Assembly: GCF_900172335.1 (NCBI RefSeq)
Contig: NZ_FWFX01000003.1
Span: 62,001 to 126,000 of the forward strand
DNA: 64,000 bases
Direction of reading: 5' to 3'
Source: Roseovarius albus
GTDB lineage: Bacteria; Pseudomonadota; Alphaproteobacteria; Rhodobacterales; Rhodobacteraceae
Position numbers and translations under genes: made by a program. Positions within the stretch are counted from its first letter, which is position 1. Each line of letters begins with the position of its first letter. Positions 10,336 through 18,985 of this stretch are shown here, in pieces. The notes below the pieces were generated by a model. It did not search any database and was not told the DNA's origin. It worked only from the letters and a program-made list of their open reading frames with translations.

Positions 10336-10497
10336 CGACACGCCCTTCTTTAGTAAAGCGACAGTCCGTTTTGTTTGGCCCCGTTATGGCAACCACAAAA
10401 GAAATATGGGGCTTTGTTGTCGCAGGTGCAAGGGCTTTGCGAAATTGAAGGATAACAGTATTCTAGCAGCCAAGCAGGCAAGGGAATCACCAAGCAT

Positions 10498-10722
10498 ATG
10501 AACATCTACCGTGACCTGTCGATGAAATCCGAGGAAGTGCTGCGCTATGAGCTGACTGAATATCAGCATCAGCACCGCGATCTGGACGAGGCGATCACCG
10601 CCCTGCAGGAAAAAGGCACCGCTGATCCGCTGACAATTAAGCGTCTCAAACAGCAAAAACTGCGGCTCAAAGACCGCATCTCCTTTATCGAAGACCGGCT
10701 CATTCCAGATATCATTGCATAG
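10498..10722 (+). CDS. YdcH family protein (DUF465)
   Basis: A 74-residue, mostly helical protein of the DUF465/YdcH group: two helices (VLRYELTEYQHQHRDLDEAI and LTIKRLKQQKLRLKDRISFI) joined by a short turn, a probable coiled-coil hairpin. Function is unknown. No good ribosome binding site is seen close to the ATG; an internal ATG at 10522 is possible but would remove conserved-looking residues. It sits 46 bp upstream of purE in the same direction. Confidence 0.83.
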   Translation: MNIYRDLSMKSEEVLRYELTEYQHQHRDLDEAITALQEKGTADPLTIKRLKQQKLRLKDRISFIEDRLIPDIIA

Positions 10723-10768
10723 CGGTTCAAGCTGCGTATAGTGCGCGCTCCACGGGAAGGGGCGCATT

Positions 10769-11257
10769 ATGTCAAAGGTCATCGTAGGCATCATCATGGG
10801 CAGTCAATCAGACTGGCCAACAATGAAAGAAGCCGCCAATATTCTGGATGAGCTTGGTGTTGAATACGAGGCCAAGATTGTCTCAGCTCACCGTACCCCT
10901 GACCGCCTGTGGAACTACGGCAAAACTGCCGCTGAACGTGGGTTGAAGGTCATTATCGCAGGCGCAGGTGGGGCCGCCCATCTGCCTGGCATGGTCGCCT
11001 CCAAAACCCGCGTACCCGTTGTGGGCGTCCCCGTCCAGACCAAGGCGCTCAGCGGTGTCGACAGCCTCTATTCTATCCTGCAAATGCCTAAGGGCTACCC
11101 GGTCGCCACTATGGCTATCGGCGCTGCCGGGGCCGCCAATGCGGGCTTGATGGCCGCTGGCATTCTCGCAATCGAAGACCCTGGCCTTGCTGAACGGCTC
11201 GACGCTTGGCGCGCCGCCCTCTCAGCATCCATCCCGCAGGAGCCGCAAGATGACTAA
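10769..11257 (+). CDS. purE: N5-carboxyaminoimidazole ribonucleotide mutase
   Basis: A 162-residue cytosolic enzyme of purine synthesis that rearranges N5-CAIR to CAIR. The class I PurE signature is clear: [13 protein letters not shown] at the start, [12 protein letters not shown] near residue 43 with the catalytic histidine, and [14 protein letters not shown] near residue 70. [17 protein letters not shown] closes the nucleotide-binding face. AAGGGG precedes the ATG. It overlaps purK by eight bases; the two act in succession. Confidence 0.96.
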   Translation: MSKVIVGIIMGSQSDWPTMKEAANILDELGVEYEAKIVSAHRTPDRLWNYGKTAAERGLKVIIAGAGGAAHLPGMVASKTRVPVVGVPVQTKALSGVDSLYSILQMPKGYPVATMAIGAAGAANAGLMAAGILAIEDPGLAERLDAWRAALSASIPQEPQDD

Positions 11258-12317
11258 CGCACTACCCCAAGGCGCGACCATCGGAATCTTGGGCGGCGGC
11301 CAGTTGGGCCGCATGCTCTCGGTCGCGGCCTCACGACTGGGGCTAAAAACCCATATCTTTGAACCCGGTGCCAATCCCCCCGCCGGGCAGGTTGCGGATG
11401 CGGTTACCACCGCTGGATACGAAGACGAAGCCGCGCTGAAAGCCTTCGCGGCCTCTGTCGACGTCATCACCTACGAGTTCGAAAACATCCCGACCGCCGC
11501 TTTGGACATCCTCGAATCCCTGCGCCCAGTTCGTCCGGGGCGCGAAGCGCTGCGCGTCAGCCAGGACCGCATCACCGAGAAAGACTTTCTCACCGGTCTG
11601 GGCCTAAAAACCGCGCCATATGCCGCCGTGGACGACAAGGTCAGCCTTGACGACGCGCTGCAATCCGTCGGTACGCCAGGAATCCTCAAGACCCGTCGCT
11701 TTGGCTATGACGGCAAGGGCCAGTCCCGCATCATGGCCCCAGAAGACGCGGACAAGGCATTGGCCGATATGGCCGGTGCGCCATCGGTGCTCGAAGGGTT
11801 CGTCAATTTCAGTCACGAGGTGTCGGTCATCGGTGCTCGCAGTGCCGACGGACAGGTCGCCTGTTTTGACCCCGGCGAAAACGTCCACCGCAACGGCATC
11901 CTGCACACCACCACCATCCCGGCCCGGTTGAACATATCGCAACGGACAGAGTCGGTTATTCTTGCCGGTCAGATCCTCAATGCGCTGGATTATGTCGGCG
12001 TGATGGGCGTGGAGCTTTTTGTCACGCCCGAAGGCCTGATCGTGAATGAGATCGCCCCGCGCGTGCACAACTCGGGCCACTGGACACAGCAAGGCTGCAC
12101 CGTGGATCAGTTCGAGCAACACATCCGTGCCGTCGCCGGATGGCCACTGGGCGATGGCAGCCGCTATGCCGACGTGGTGATGGAAAACCTGATCGGTGAC
12201 GACGTCGACCGCATCCCCCAGATCACGATGGAGCCCTGCAGTTCTATCCATCTTTACGGCAAAGCCGAAGCCAAGCCCGGCCGCAAAATGGGACATGTGA
12301 ATCGGGTGGTTAAGTAA
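11250..12317 (+). CDS. purK: N5-carboxyaminoimidazole ribonucleotide synthase
   Basis: A 355-residue ATP-grasp enzyme that carboxylates AIR with bicarbonate, feeding PurE. Seen are the N-terminal [16 protein letters not shown], the ATP-grasp lid [12 protein letters not shown] near residue 150, and the metal-binding [14 protein letters not shown] near residue 265. A longer open frame begins at 11187, but the ATG at 11250 gives the family length and lies just behind a GGAG (11239-11242), overlapping the last eight bases of purE. A hairpin follows at 12368-12399. Confidence 0.95.
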   Translation: MTNALPQGATIGILGGGQLGRMLSVAASRLGLKTHIFEPGANPPAGQVADAVTTAGYEDEAALKAFAASVDVITYEFENIPTAALDILESLRPVRPGREALRVSQDRITEKDFLTGLGLKTAPYAAVDDKVSLDDALQSVGTPGILKTRRFGYDGKGQSRIMAPEDADKALADMAGAPSVLEGFVNFSHEVSVIGARSADGQVACFDPGENVHRNGILHTTTIPARLNISQRTESVILAGQILNALDYVGVMGVELFVTPEGLIVNEIAPRVHNSGHWTQQGCTVDQFEQHIRAVAGWPLGDGSRYADVVMENLIGDDVDRIPQITMEPCSSIHLYGKAEAKPGRKMGHVNRVVK

Positions 12318-12367
12318 ATACCTACTGAACTAACCTATGCCCGGAATCCGGAGCGTAGCGCCCCAGG

Positions 12368-12399
12368 AAGCGCCCGACTGTCTCAATAGACGGGCGCTT
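12368..12399 (+). terminator. Hairpin downstream of purK
   Basis: AAGCGCCCG at 12368-12376 pairs perfectly with CGGGCGCTT at 12391-12399; a smaller GTCT/AGAC stem can form within the loop. It lies 51 nt after the purK stop. The T-tract is weak, so termination is probable but not certain. Confidence 0.55.
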
Positions 12400-12868
12400 A
12401 TGCCACGTCACATCAAAGAACTACGATCTTGTCTCAGTCTGCAATCTCCTTACAAGCATCTATGAAAATATAATCAAAAATTAGGAAGCTATTTATTGCG
12501 CCATATGTGTTTGCGTGTGCTTTGGTTACCTATTTAGGAAGCAAGCTCGTGATCTGGGTCGAGAAACGCAATCTAACAGTTCCACCCGGGCATTCTGTTT
12601 GGGTAAGTTTCCTTTTTGGTGAGGATTAAGCGCGCCAATCAGCACAGTAGTTCATTTCACTAATTCGATATTTTCTGAAAAAATTACCCATATAATATGA
12701 AAATACTTTCATTTATCGAATAATTTGTAAGTTTATTTGGTAGTTTTGCTTTTACGGTGCCGTATTGGGTGGGTTTCATCAAAGGTATTGGCCGACAGCT
12801 TAGTCATATGTGGAAAAGTGAACTCAAACACTTCCTTTTATAACCTCAAAAACGGCCCCAACCACCAC
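12400..12868. other. AT-rich intergenic stretch with fragmentary membrane-like ORFs
   Basis: About 470 bp between purK and the PhnM-like gene, clearly poorer in GC than its flanks. Two short open stretches read like small membrane peptides: plus-strand codons from about 12507 (GTG) to 12631, and 12697-12844, which begins ATG AAA ATA but has an in-frame TAA at its ninth codon and then continues open. Neither has a convincing ribosome binding site. It may be a remnant of acquired DNA. No RNA gene or site was recognised. Confidence 0.4.
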
Positions 12869-14014
12869 TCATCCAATAAACCGCCGCGCCACCTCGCCGC
12901 GCATATGGCTGACCTGACCGCCGGAGATCGTGGCACAGACATCGCGGCTCTCGGCGTCAAGAATAACCAGATCGGCCCGCTGACCAACTGCCAGTTCGCC
13001 GCGATCTACCAAACCAAGTACGCGCGCAGGCCCGCTTGAAATCATCCCCCAGGCCCCGGCAAAGTCCAACACGCCCGCCTCGGCCAGAAAAAACGCAGCC
13101 CGGCGCATTGATGGATAGTGATAGTCTGACGCCAGCCCATCGCACAGCCCCATGGTGATCAGGTCCAACGCGCTGGCGTTACCATTGTGCGAGTTGCCTC
13201 GCACCACATTTGGCGCGCCCATCACCACGGCATCTCCAGCCTGTCGTGCCGCCTCTGCCGCCTCAACCGTTTCCGGGAATTCAGCAATATGCACTCCCAT
13301 CGCATGCCAGTCCTGCCGCTGCACCTTAGTTCGGTCATCATGGCTGCCCAAGCGTACACCCATGTCGCTTAGCTGATCCGCAAGAATTTCCAACGCAGCT
13401 GGCACTTCATCCATCCGTGAATGCAACATCTGCATATAGGCCAGATATTTCTCAGGGTTCTGCCCGATCCGAAGCGCCTGCCCAGTCAGGCGCTTGGGGC
13501 GCTTACCCTTTTCCAGAACGTCATGCTGCAGGTGGTCATTGAACACCACATAGGGGATATCAAACCGCTCCACCATATCGCGCGCGGCGTCGTAATCCTC
13601 CAGCATCGGCGTCTCGAACCGTAACTGCGTACGTAGGTCAGTGGCCAAACGCGGCTGCACATCGCGCACAGCGGAAAACACCCGCTCGGCAAAGGTTGGG
13701 CCGCGCATGCCGCCTTCCCAGCTATAAAACTGCGCCAGTGTAGCCGTGGTGATGCCATTGGCCGCCAGTTCCGCTTCGGCCGCAACAACACCCAGCCCCA
13801 TGTCTTTCATCGCGCCGCGTCGTGGGGCTAGATGCTTTTCAAACCCGTCACCATGGGCATCGACCATGCCCGGCAGCACCATAAATCCACTCAGGTCAAC
13901 CTCGCGCATCGGCGCGTCATCCATGATTCGCCCTTCGGACAGGCACACCACCTGCTCGCCATAGCCCTCTGGCGTCAACGCCTTGGCACCGACCAGCCGA
14001 AGATCCGGCAGCAT
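12869..14014 (-). CDS. phnM: PhnM-like amidohydrolase (ribose 1-methylphosphonate 5-triphosphate diphosphatase family)
   Basis: A 381-residue metal-dependent amidohydrolase. In the C-P lyase pathway PhnM removes diphosphate from ribose methylphosphonate triphosphate. Diagnostic segments are LPGMVDAHGDGFEKHLAPR near residue 50 (metal site HxD variant), MGVRLGSHDD near residue 215, VMGAPNVVRGNSHNGN near residue 265 and LASDYHYPSM near residue 300. The start at 14014 has GAGG five bases upstream and overlaps the stop of the upstream hydrolase (TGATG). No other phn genes are nearby, so it may act on a different phosphate ester or serve a C-P lyase cluster elsewhere. Confidence 0.82.
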   Translation of the reverse strand: MLPDLRLVGAKALTPEGYGEQVVCLSEGRIMDDAPMREVDLSGFMVLPGMVDAHGDGFEKHLAPRRGAMKDMGLGVVAAEAELAANGITTATLAQFYSWEGGMRGPTFAERVFSAVRDVQPRLATDLRTQLRFETPMLEDYDAARDMVERFDIPYVVFNDHLQHDVLEKGKRPKRLTGQALRIGQNPEKYLAYMQMLHSRMDEVPAALEILADQLSDMGVRLGSHDDRTKVQRQDWHAMGVHIAEFPETVEAAEAARQAGDAVVMGAPNVVRGNSHNGNASALDLITMGLCDGLASDYHYPSMRRAAFFLAEAGVLDFAGAWGMISSGPARVLGLVDRGELAVGQRADLVILDAESRDVCATISGGQVSHMRGEVARRFIG

Positions 14015-14736
14015 CAGTCCTCGTCGCCCCAAATAAGGTCGGTCAAATCCAGTTCGGGATCAAACTGCCCAGTGCTGAGAAAGTGTCGTGTCTGCGCGAT
14101 AACCATCGGGTTGTTCATCATGAAGGTATGGGTGACGGGTAAGGTGATATGGTCGCTCATACCGTCTACACGCGTCGATGCAACCGAAACTTTGCCATCA
14201 TCCGGTCCTTCTATAAGGGTAGAGAAGTAGGGGTTGAGCGACCGCGTCCCCGCAATGACCCCCAAATCAAAGTCCACCGATGGTAACTGTTCGGGCACGC
14301 CCTCGGGTCCAGTAACCAATTCCCCCCCGGCTGGTCCGTTCATCCACTGAAAGAGTTCGATGCCTCCCAATTCGTCCACTACCTCTGATCCATGGTTCGG
14401 GGGGGCCAGCATAACCACGCGGCCCAGATTTTCGGGGCGGTTGTCGCGCAGCCATTCGCGCAGCATAATCCCCCCCATTGAGTGGGTCACGAAATTCACC
14501 TGCTGATCGCCGCATGACGCCATCGCAGCGGGCAAAGTGGTATCGGCCAACTCCTCGATATGCTCTTTGGTTGATGGATACTCAGGCGCTATCACCATGT
14601 AACCATCGCGCTCCAACACCTGCTGCATGACCAAAAACGAAGCCTCAGTGCGCGCCAACCCATGCAAAAGCACGGCGCATTCTGCCGCAGCAGAGACCGG
14701 GAGAAACATACACGCTATAGACACCAGTACTCTCAT
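14014..14736 (-). CDS. Secreted alpha/beta hydrolase, lipase-like
   Basis: A 240-residue protein with a signal peptide ([19 protein letters not shown], cleavage after SAA or AAA). The mature part starts with the oxyanion strand [11 protein letters not shown] and has the nucleophile elbow [14 protein letters not shown] near residue 95, with [15 protein letters not shown] downstream, a pattern shared with triacylglycerol lipases and esterases. The late VTHTFMM probably supplies the catalytic histidine. An in-frame TTG at 14784 gives a longer protein without a signal peptide; I prefer the ATG at 14736 although its AAGGGG lies unusually close. It is coupled to the PhnM-like gene. Confidence 0.76.
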   Translation of the reverse strand: MRVLVSIACMFLPVSAAAECAVLLHGLARTEASFLVMQQVLERDGYMVIAPEYPSTKEHIEELADTTLPAAMASCGDQQVNFVTHSMGGIMLREWLRDNRPENLGRVVMLAPPNHGSEVVDELGGIELFQWMNGPAGGELVTGPEGVPEQLPSVDFDLGVIAGTRSLNPYFSTLIEGPDDGKVSVASTRVDGMSDHITLPVTHTFMMNNPMVIAQTRHFLSTGQFDPELDLTDLIWGDED

Positions 14737-14798
14737 ACCCCTTGAGATAGGCTTAAAACACGCGTTACAAAACCCCTCAAACAATGTGACGAGGGGTC

Positions 14799-15248
14799 AT
14801 GTCCACCTACCAATCTGTTCGGCTGGCCGTGCGCGCCCTCATTCTTCAGAGCAACCGCCTTTTGCTGGTCAACGCCTATGCCGACCAGACATCCGATCTT
14901 TGGTGCGCCCCCGGTGGCGGGGTTGAAGCAGGTGCGTCCCTGCCCGAAAATCTCAAACGCGAGGTTCTTGAGGAAACCGGATTGCAAATCGATGTTGGCG
15001 CGCCCTGTCTAGTTAACGAATTCCACGACCCCAAGCGCGGTTTTCATCAGGTCGACGTCTATTTCCGCTGCCGCGTCATCAGCGGTGTGCTGGATAACGA
15101 CTGGCAAGACCCGGAAAACATCGTCAACCGCCGCCGGTTCTTCTCAAGTTCTGAACTGGAATCCATCCGCTTCAAACCCGACAGCTTGCCACAGGTCGCC
15201 TTCTCCGACAGCATCCTCTACGACCCACTGGAAATGATCGTGCCTTAG
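14799..15248 (+). CDS. Nudix hydrolase
   Basis: A 149-residue cytosolic hydrolase of nucleoside-diphosphate-linked compounds. The Nudix box is read as GGGVEAGASLPENLK followed by REVLEETGL (residues about 42-65). The REVLEETG part with the catalytic and Mg-binding glutamates is intact, but the earlier conserved Glu of the box (GX5E) is replaced by Ala. Substrate unknown. It is divergent from the lipase-like gene with only 62 bp between starts, and its stop overlaps the end of the DMT gene on the other strand by four bases. Confidence 0.85.
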   Translation: MSTYQSVRLAVRALILQSNRLLLVNAYADQTSDLWCAPGGGVEAGASLPENLKREVLEETGLQIDVGAPCLVNEFHDPKRGFHQVDVYFRCRVISGVLDNDWQDPENIVNRRRFFSSSELESIRFKPDSLPQVAFSDSILYDPLEMIVP

Positions 15249-16093
15249 CGGCGCGGCCGCTGGACAGACACCACAACACCCCCCAACACCAGCACCGCCG
15301 CCACAACAAACTGCCACGTCAACGCCTCGGACAGCAGAACCATGCCTCCGGCCATTGCAATCACCGGCACCGTCAGTTGTGCCACTGCCGCCACGGCGGC
15401 GGGCAACTTCGGCAACACACTGTACCACAGAGCATAGCCCATACCCGAGGTCACAGCCCCCGATAGCACCGCTAACCAGATCCCAGAATTCGATGCGTCA
15501 GCAATCCCCTGCGTGCCCTGCGTCACCAACATCAAAACCACCCCAACGGGTGTGGCCCAGATGAAATTCGCCGCCGTCGCTTGCAGCGCATCGCCACCCC
15601 GCCTACCGTTCAGTGAATACAGCCCCCAGCCGAAACCAGCCAATGCCATCAAACCACCGTGCATGGGGCTGATTTCTGCACCACTTCCCGGCCACAGTAA
15701 CCACGCCAACCCGGCAAACGCCAAGCCCGCCCCAAGCCACCGTCGCGGTGGCACCAGTTCCCGCAAGACCAAGGCCCCGGCGAACATTGTAATCTGCACC
15801 ACGCCAAACAGCACCAGCGCGCCCAACCCGGCGTCCAAGCTGTCGTAGGCCAGTGAAAACCCAAAAATATAGAGCAGCAGCGAGACAACGCCCAGCGCTC
15901 GCCCCGGCCCGCGCAAGGCCAGCCCGTCACGCAATGCGAAACACAAAATCGCCAGCATCACCGCCCCGGCCAACAGCCGCACCGCGCCAAAGCTCACTGC
16001 ATCAATCGCGTCCTCGGCCAGTGCCATCCGGTTCAGCACCGAATTGGCGGCAAAGGCCAGCATTGTCAGCGCGGTGAGCAAGAACAGTCGCAT
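15245..16093 (-). CDS. EamA-family DMT transporter
   Basis: A 282-residue inner-membrane permease with about ten helices in two EamA repeats. Typical features are the N-terminal FAANSVLNRMAL helix, LRELVPPRRWLGAGLAFAG in the middle, and the terminal helix LVLGGVVVSVQRPRR with a basic end on the cytoplasmic side. Its ATG overlaps the stop of the acetyltransferase gene by one base (TAATG), indicating coupling. Substrate unknown; amino acids or metabolites are usual for the family. Confidence 0.85.
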   Translation of the reverse strand: MRLFLLTALTMLAFAANSVLNRMALAEDAIDAVSFGAVRLLAGAVMLAILCFALRDGLALRGPGRALGVVSLLLYIFGFSLAYDSLDAGLGALVLFGVVQITMFAGALVLRELVPPRRWLGAGLAFAGLAWLLWPGSGAEISPMHGGLMALAGFGWGLYSLNGRRGGDALQATAANFIWATPVGVVLMLVTQGTQGIADASNSGIWLAVLSGAVTSGMGYALWYSVLPKLPAAVAAVAQLTVPVIAMAGGMVLLSEALTWQFVVAAVLVLGGVVVSVQRPRR

Positions 16094-16581
16094 TACAAAC
16101 CGTCAAACGCTTTGGGATAGATCAGTTCAGCCTCCGGTGCATCCTCCCCCGGCCCGGCCAGCAAGGTGTGCTCAATCGGATAGGGCGATTTCAACAGCGC
16201 TGCGCGTTCAGAATCGAAGCCAGCGCGCGCATAAAATCCAGCCTGCCCAAGCACCACCACCGTATTATGCGACGCCTGCGCCCAAGCTGACAGCATGCCG
16301 ATCATCCGCCGGCCATACCCACGACCCTGAACATCTGGGTGCACAGCAACTGGCGCCAGACAGAGCCAGCCTTTGGGTGCAACAAACTGCGACAGCGCGT
16401 AGTAGCCAACCAGAGAGCCCTCCAACGCCATCACCATCTCCCCGGCAATCACCCGATCCTTGCGAAGCTTCTGCACCAGACGCGCTTCATCATCTCCGCC
16501 AAAGGCCAGACGTAACAGCTCTTCGACCTCGCCTTCTTCTCCACGTCGCATCTCTCGGCTAAAATCCGGCCCTTTGACCAC
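16093..16581 (-). CDS. GNAT family N-acetyltransferase
   Basis: A 162-residue acetyltransferase. The acetyl-CoA-binding signature LAPVAVHPDVQGRGYGRRMI lies near residue 85 and the terminal FYARAGFDSERA segment near residue 120, the pattern of YhbS-like N-acetyltransferases. I chose the GTG at 16581 because a full AAGGAGG sits six bases upstream; a longer frame opening at 16611 would overlap the preceding DMT gene by 29 bases. It starts one base after that gene ends, and its own stop overlaps the next DMT gene. Acceptor unknown. Confidence 0.84.
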   Translation of the reverse strand: MVKGPDFSREMRRGEEGEVEELLRLAFGGDDEARLVQKLRKDRVIAGEMVMALEGSLVGYYALSQFVAPKGWLCLAPVAVHPDVQGRGYGRRMIGMLSAWAQASHNTVVVLGQAGFYARAGFDSERAALLKSPYPIEHTLLAGPGEDAPEAELIYPKAFDGL

Positions 16582-16582
16582 C

Positions 16583-17476
16583 TCACACCTCCTTACGCGT
16601 GCGCGCCACACCTTCGCGCCACGCCAACAGCGCCGCGCCAGTCAGGATCGTCATTGCTCCGAAAACGGACACCCAATCCGGAATCACCCGAAAGATCACC
16701 GCATCATAGAGCGCGGCAAACACCAGGGCCGCATAAAAAAACGGCGCCACAAAACTTGCATCCGCACGCGCCATCGCATTGACAAAACAGGCCTGCGCCA
16801 TTGCCATCAACACGCCAATGCCAATCAAAGCCGCCCATTGCGCAGGTGTCGGCATCTGCCAGACAAAAAGCACGGCCACCGTCGCAATGCACAACCCGAT
16901 CAGGTTGTTCACCAGCAACACCTGCAACGGCTTCTCGCGCCCGGCCAGCAACTTGATCAATATAAGTTCTGCTCCCAGCAACAGCGCCGACCCCAGAGCC
17001 AGCAAGGCCCCCGCCTGTATACTACCCGCGCCGGGCCGCGTCAGGATCGCTGCTCCGACCAGCGCCACAATCGCTGCGAACCAGCGCCACTTGCCAACCT
17101 TCTCACCCAAAAACGGTATCGCAAGCATCATCCCGAACACCGGGTTCAAAAAACTGATCGCGGTCGCATCCGACAGCGGAATGAAGGCGGCGGCAGCAAA
17201 CATAAAGGTCACCCCTCCCCAACCCAGTGCAGAACGGCCGATATGCAGCTTTAGATTCGGTCGGGTGAACTTTGGCCGCAACACCAGCACGCTGATCCCG
17301 ATCGCTATCAAGGCAAACAAGAACCGTCCGTGGCTGATCTGCAACGCATGCATCTCAGGGCCCAACACGCCAGTTCCCAGCGCCTTCGCCAGCAAAGTGG
17401 TCCCCGCCGCAAAAGCCGAAGCCGCTAGTGTCAGGCATGCGGCCATAGCCGGATTATGCGCAGGGCGTTCAGACAT
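16583..17476 (-). CDS. EamA-family DMT transporter
   Basis: A 297-residue permease of about ten helices. The DATAISFLNPVFGMML helix, the loop FLGEKVGKWRW and the following ILTRPGAG are classic for the EamA repeats. A longer frame reaches 17557 but adds a Cys-rich, non-hydrophobic stretch; the ATG at 17476 gives the usual length and topology. It is the first gene of a tightly spaced minus-strand operon with the GNAT acetyltransferase and a second DMT permease, so all three may serve one metabolite, acetylated and exported. Confidence 0.85.
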   Translation of the reverse strand: MSERPAHNPAMAACLTLAASAFAAGTTLLAKALGTGVLGPEMHALQISHGRFLFALIAIGISVLVLRPKFTRPNLKLHIGRSALGWGGVTFMFAAAAFIPLSDATAISFLNPVFGMMLAIPFLGEKVGKWRWFAAIVALVGAAILTRPGAGSIQAGALLALGSALLLGAELILIKLLAGREKPLQVLLVNNLIGLCIATVAVLFVWQMPTPAQWAALIGIGVLMAMAQACFVNAMARADASFVAPFFYAALVFAALYDAVIFRVIPDWVSVFGAMTILTGAALLAWREGVARTRKEV

Positions 17477-17574
17477 GTCCCAGCAGTGGCGGCAAACACG
17501 CGTTTCGACAACCCCGAAAGCACCGCTGCAAAATTTTTCTTTCCCAAGCAGACTCAACTCGCTAAAGGGGCATC

Positions 17575-17628
17575 ATGAACAAACGCATGACATATACTGC
17601 TACCCGACGCCGACGCATCTGCGCCTGA
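17575..17628 (+). CDS. Candidate arginine-rich leader peptide of argD-argF
   Basis: A 17-codon ORF, MNKRMTYTATRRRRICA, 114 nt upstream of argD on the same strand. It has AAAGGGG four bases before the ATG. Codons 11-14 are four consecutive Arg codons (CGA CGC CGA CGC), and five of 17 residues are Arg. This is the design of a leader peptide that senses charged tRNA-Arg through ribosome stalling, in front of arginine biosynthesis genes. The sequence around its stop (GCCTGA, 17623-17628) can pair with TCAGGC at 17699-17704, which can instead take part in a hairpin near argD. The peptide is too short for normal gene calling. Its role is inference. Confidence 0.6.
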   Translation: MNKRMTYTATRRRRICA

Positions 17629-17648
17629 CGTCCCGCCCGTTTGTTCCC

Positions 17649-17718
17649 GTGGCTCAATCCGCCACATCCCTTCATCATAATTGACATGACCGTATTGCTC
17701 AGGCACTCAGCCTGTGCC
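17649..17718 (+). promoter_or_regulatory. Possible attenuator hairpins between the Arg-rich leader and argD
   Basis: GTGGC (17649-17653) can pair with GCCAC (17661-17665). Further on, CAGGC (17700-17704) pairs with GCCTG (17710-17714), or GGCAC (17702-17706) pairs with GTGCC (17714-17718). The first arm TCAGGC also complements GCCTGA at the leader stop codon, so alternative folds exclude each other. No T-tract follows, so control would be at translation or by Rho rather than a classical terminator. Confidence 0.4.
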
Positions 17719-17741
17719 GTACCGCAAAAAGGATAACCGTA

Positions 17742-18914
17742 ATGATCCCGTCCGTTCTGCCCACCTATAATCGTGCGCCCCTGACCTTCGTCAAGGGCGA
17801 AGGCTCTTGGCTGATCGAGGCAGACGGCCGACGTTTTCTGGATCTCGCCGCCGGGATCGCTGTGAATGCACTGGGTCACGCTCACCCAGCCTTGGTGCAG
17901 GCGTTGACGGAACAGGCCAATACCCTTTGGCACACTTCGAACCTCTATCACATCCCACAGCAAGAAACTCTGGCTGATAAGCTGGTCGAGCACACCTTTG
18001 CCGACACGGTGTTCTTCACCAACTCGGGCACGGAAACCTGCGAACTGGCGGTCAAGATGGCGCGCAAATATTGGTTCGAAAAAGGCCAGCCAGACCGCGT
18101 GAACATCCTCACGTTCGAGGGCTCGTTCCACGGCCGGTCTTCTGCCGGTATCTCTGCGGCAGCGTCTGAGAAAATGACCAAAGGATTCGGCCCGATGTTG
18201 CCGGGGTTTATCAGCCTGCCTTGGATGGATATCGACGCGGTCAAAGCGGCCATCGGCGACACTACCGCGGCCATTCTTCTGGAACCCGTTCAGGGCGAAG
18301 GCGGCATTCGCCCTCTGCCCGACGAACTGCTCAAGGACATCCGTGCACTTTGCGATGAACATGGGTTGCTCCTGATCCTTGACGAAGTGCAATGCGGTGT
18401 CGCCCGCACCGGGCGGCTTTTTGCCCATGAATGGGCGGGCATCACGCCTGACATCATGATGGTCGCCAAGGGTATAGGCGGCGGCTTTCCTCTGGGTGCG
18501 GTACTCGCCACCGAAGACGCGGCGCAAGGCATGACCGCGGGCACGCACGGTTCTACTTATGGCGGCAATCCACTGGCCTGTGCAGTCGGCTGCGCCGTGA
18601 TGGATCACGTCACCGACCCCGTATTCCTTGAGAACGTCAACCGTAAGGCTGGCCTGCTGCGGCAAAAGCTCGAAGGTCTGGTGGCCTCCCACACTGAAGT
18701 GTTCGAGTCTGTGCGCGGCAGCGGTCTGATGCTCGGCCTTAAATGCAAGGTTGCCCCCGGGGATGTCGTCAACGCCGGCTACGATCAACTGATCGCCACC
18801 GTGCCCGCCGCCGACAATGTGGTGCGCCTGTTGCCCCCGCTCACAATCACCGACGACGAGATCGCCGAGGCCATCTCCCGCCTCGATGCAGCCGCGAGCC
18901 AACTGGGATCCTGA
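17742..18914 (+). CDS. argD: Acetylornithine aminotransferase
   Basis: A 390-residue PLP enzyme of class III that transaminates N-acetylglutamate semialdehyde to N-acetylornithine. Seen are the [20 protein letters not shown] start, [15 protein letters not shown] near residue 100 that binds PLP phosphate, [17 protein letters not shown] near residue 215, and the PLP-lysine in [15 protein letters not shown] near residue 240. [16 protein letters not shown] follows. AAGGA lies about nine bases before the ATG. argF follows 71 bp later, so arginine synthesis from acetylornithine and carbamoylation are linked. A long reading frame on the other strand is only a shadow. Confidence 0.93.
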   Translation: MIPSVLPTYNRAPLTFVKGEGSWLIEADGRRFLDLAAGIAVNALGHAHPALVQALTEQANTLWHTSNLYHIPQQETLADKLVEHTFADTVFFTNSGTETCELAVKMARKYWFEKGQPDRVNILTFEGSFHGRSSAGISAAASEKMTKGFGPMLPGFISLPWMDIDAVKAAIGDTTAAILLEPVQGEGGIRPLPDELLKDIRALCDEHGLLLILDEVQCGVARTGRLFAHEWAGITPDIMMVAKGIGGGFPLGAVLATEDAAQGMTAGTHGSTYGGNPLACAVGCAVMDHVTDPVFLENVNRKAGLLRQKLEGLVASHTEVFESVRGSGLMLGLKCKVAPGDVVNAGYDQLIATVPAADNVVRLLPPLTITDDEIAEAISRLDAAASQLGS

Positions 18915-18943
18915 TTTCATCTGACCAACAATATCTCGGGGTA

Positions 18944-18962
18944 GGAGGGGCAGTGCCCCTCC
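18944..18962 (+). promoter_or_regulatory. Hairpin between argD and argF
   Basis: GGAGGGGC (18944-18951), loop AGT, GCCCCTCC (18955-18962): a perfect 8-bp stem in the 71-bp gap. With no T-tract it is more likely an mRNA-stability or processing element, or a partial attenuator, than a terminator. Its left arm contains GGAGGGG but is too far from the argF start to be its ribosome binding site. Confidence 0.5.
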
Positions 18963-18985
18963 CCCGTCAACCGAAAGTATCCGAC

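Noticed and set aside
10336..10380. RNA thermometer (ROSE or fourU) before hsp20
   Set aside because: The leader visible here is short and I could not draw a stem that clearly covers the AAGGG; not supported by eye.
10384..10797. Minus-strand open frame of 137 codons
   Set aside because: It covers the ydcH gene and the purE start antisense; no family resemblance.
12737..13039. Plus-strand open frame of 100 codons
   Set aside because: Most of it overlaps the 3' end of the PhnM-like gene on the other strand, and no ribosome site or protein pattern supports it.
17562..18920. Minus-strand open frame of 452 codons opposite argD
   Set aside because: It mirrors a complete aminotransferase gene; no ribosome site or family pattern.
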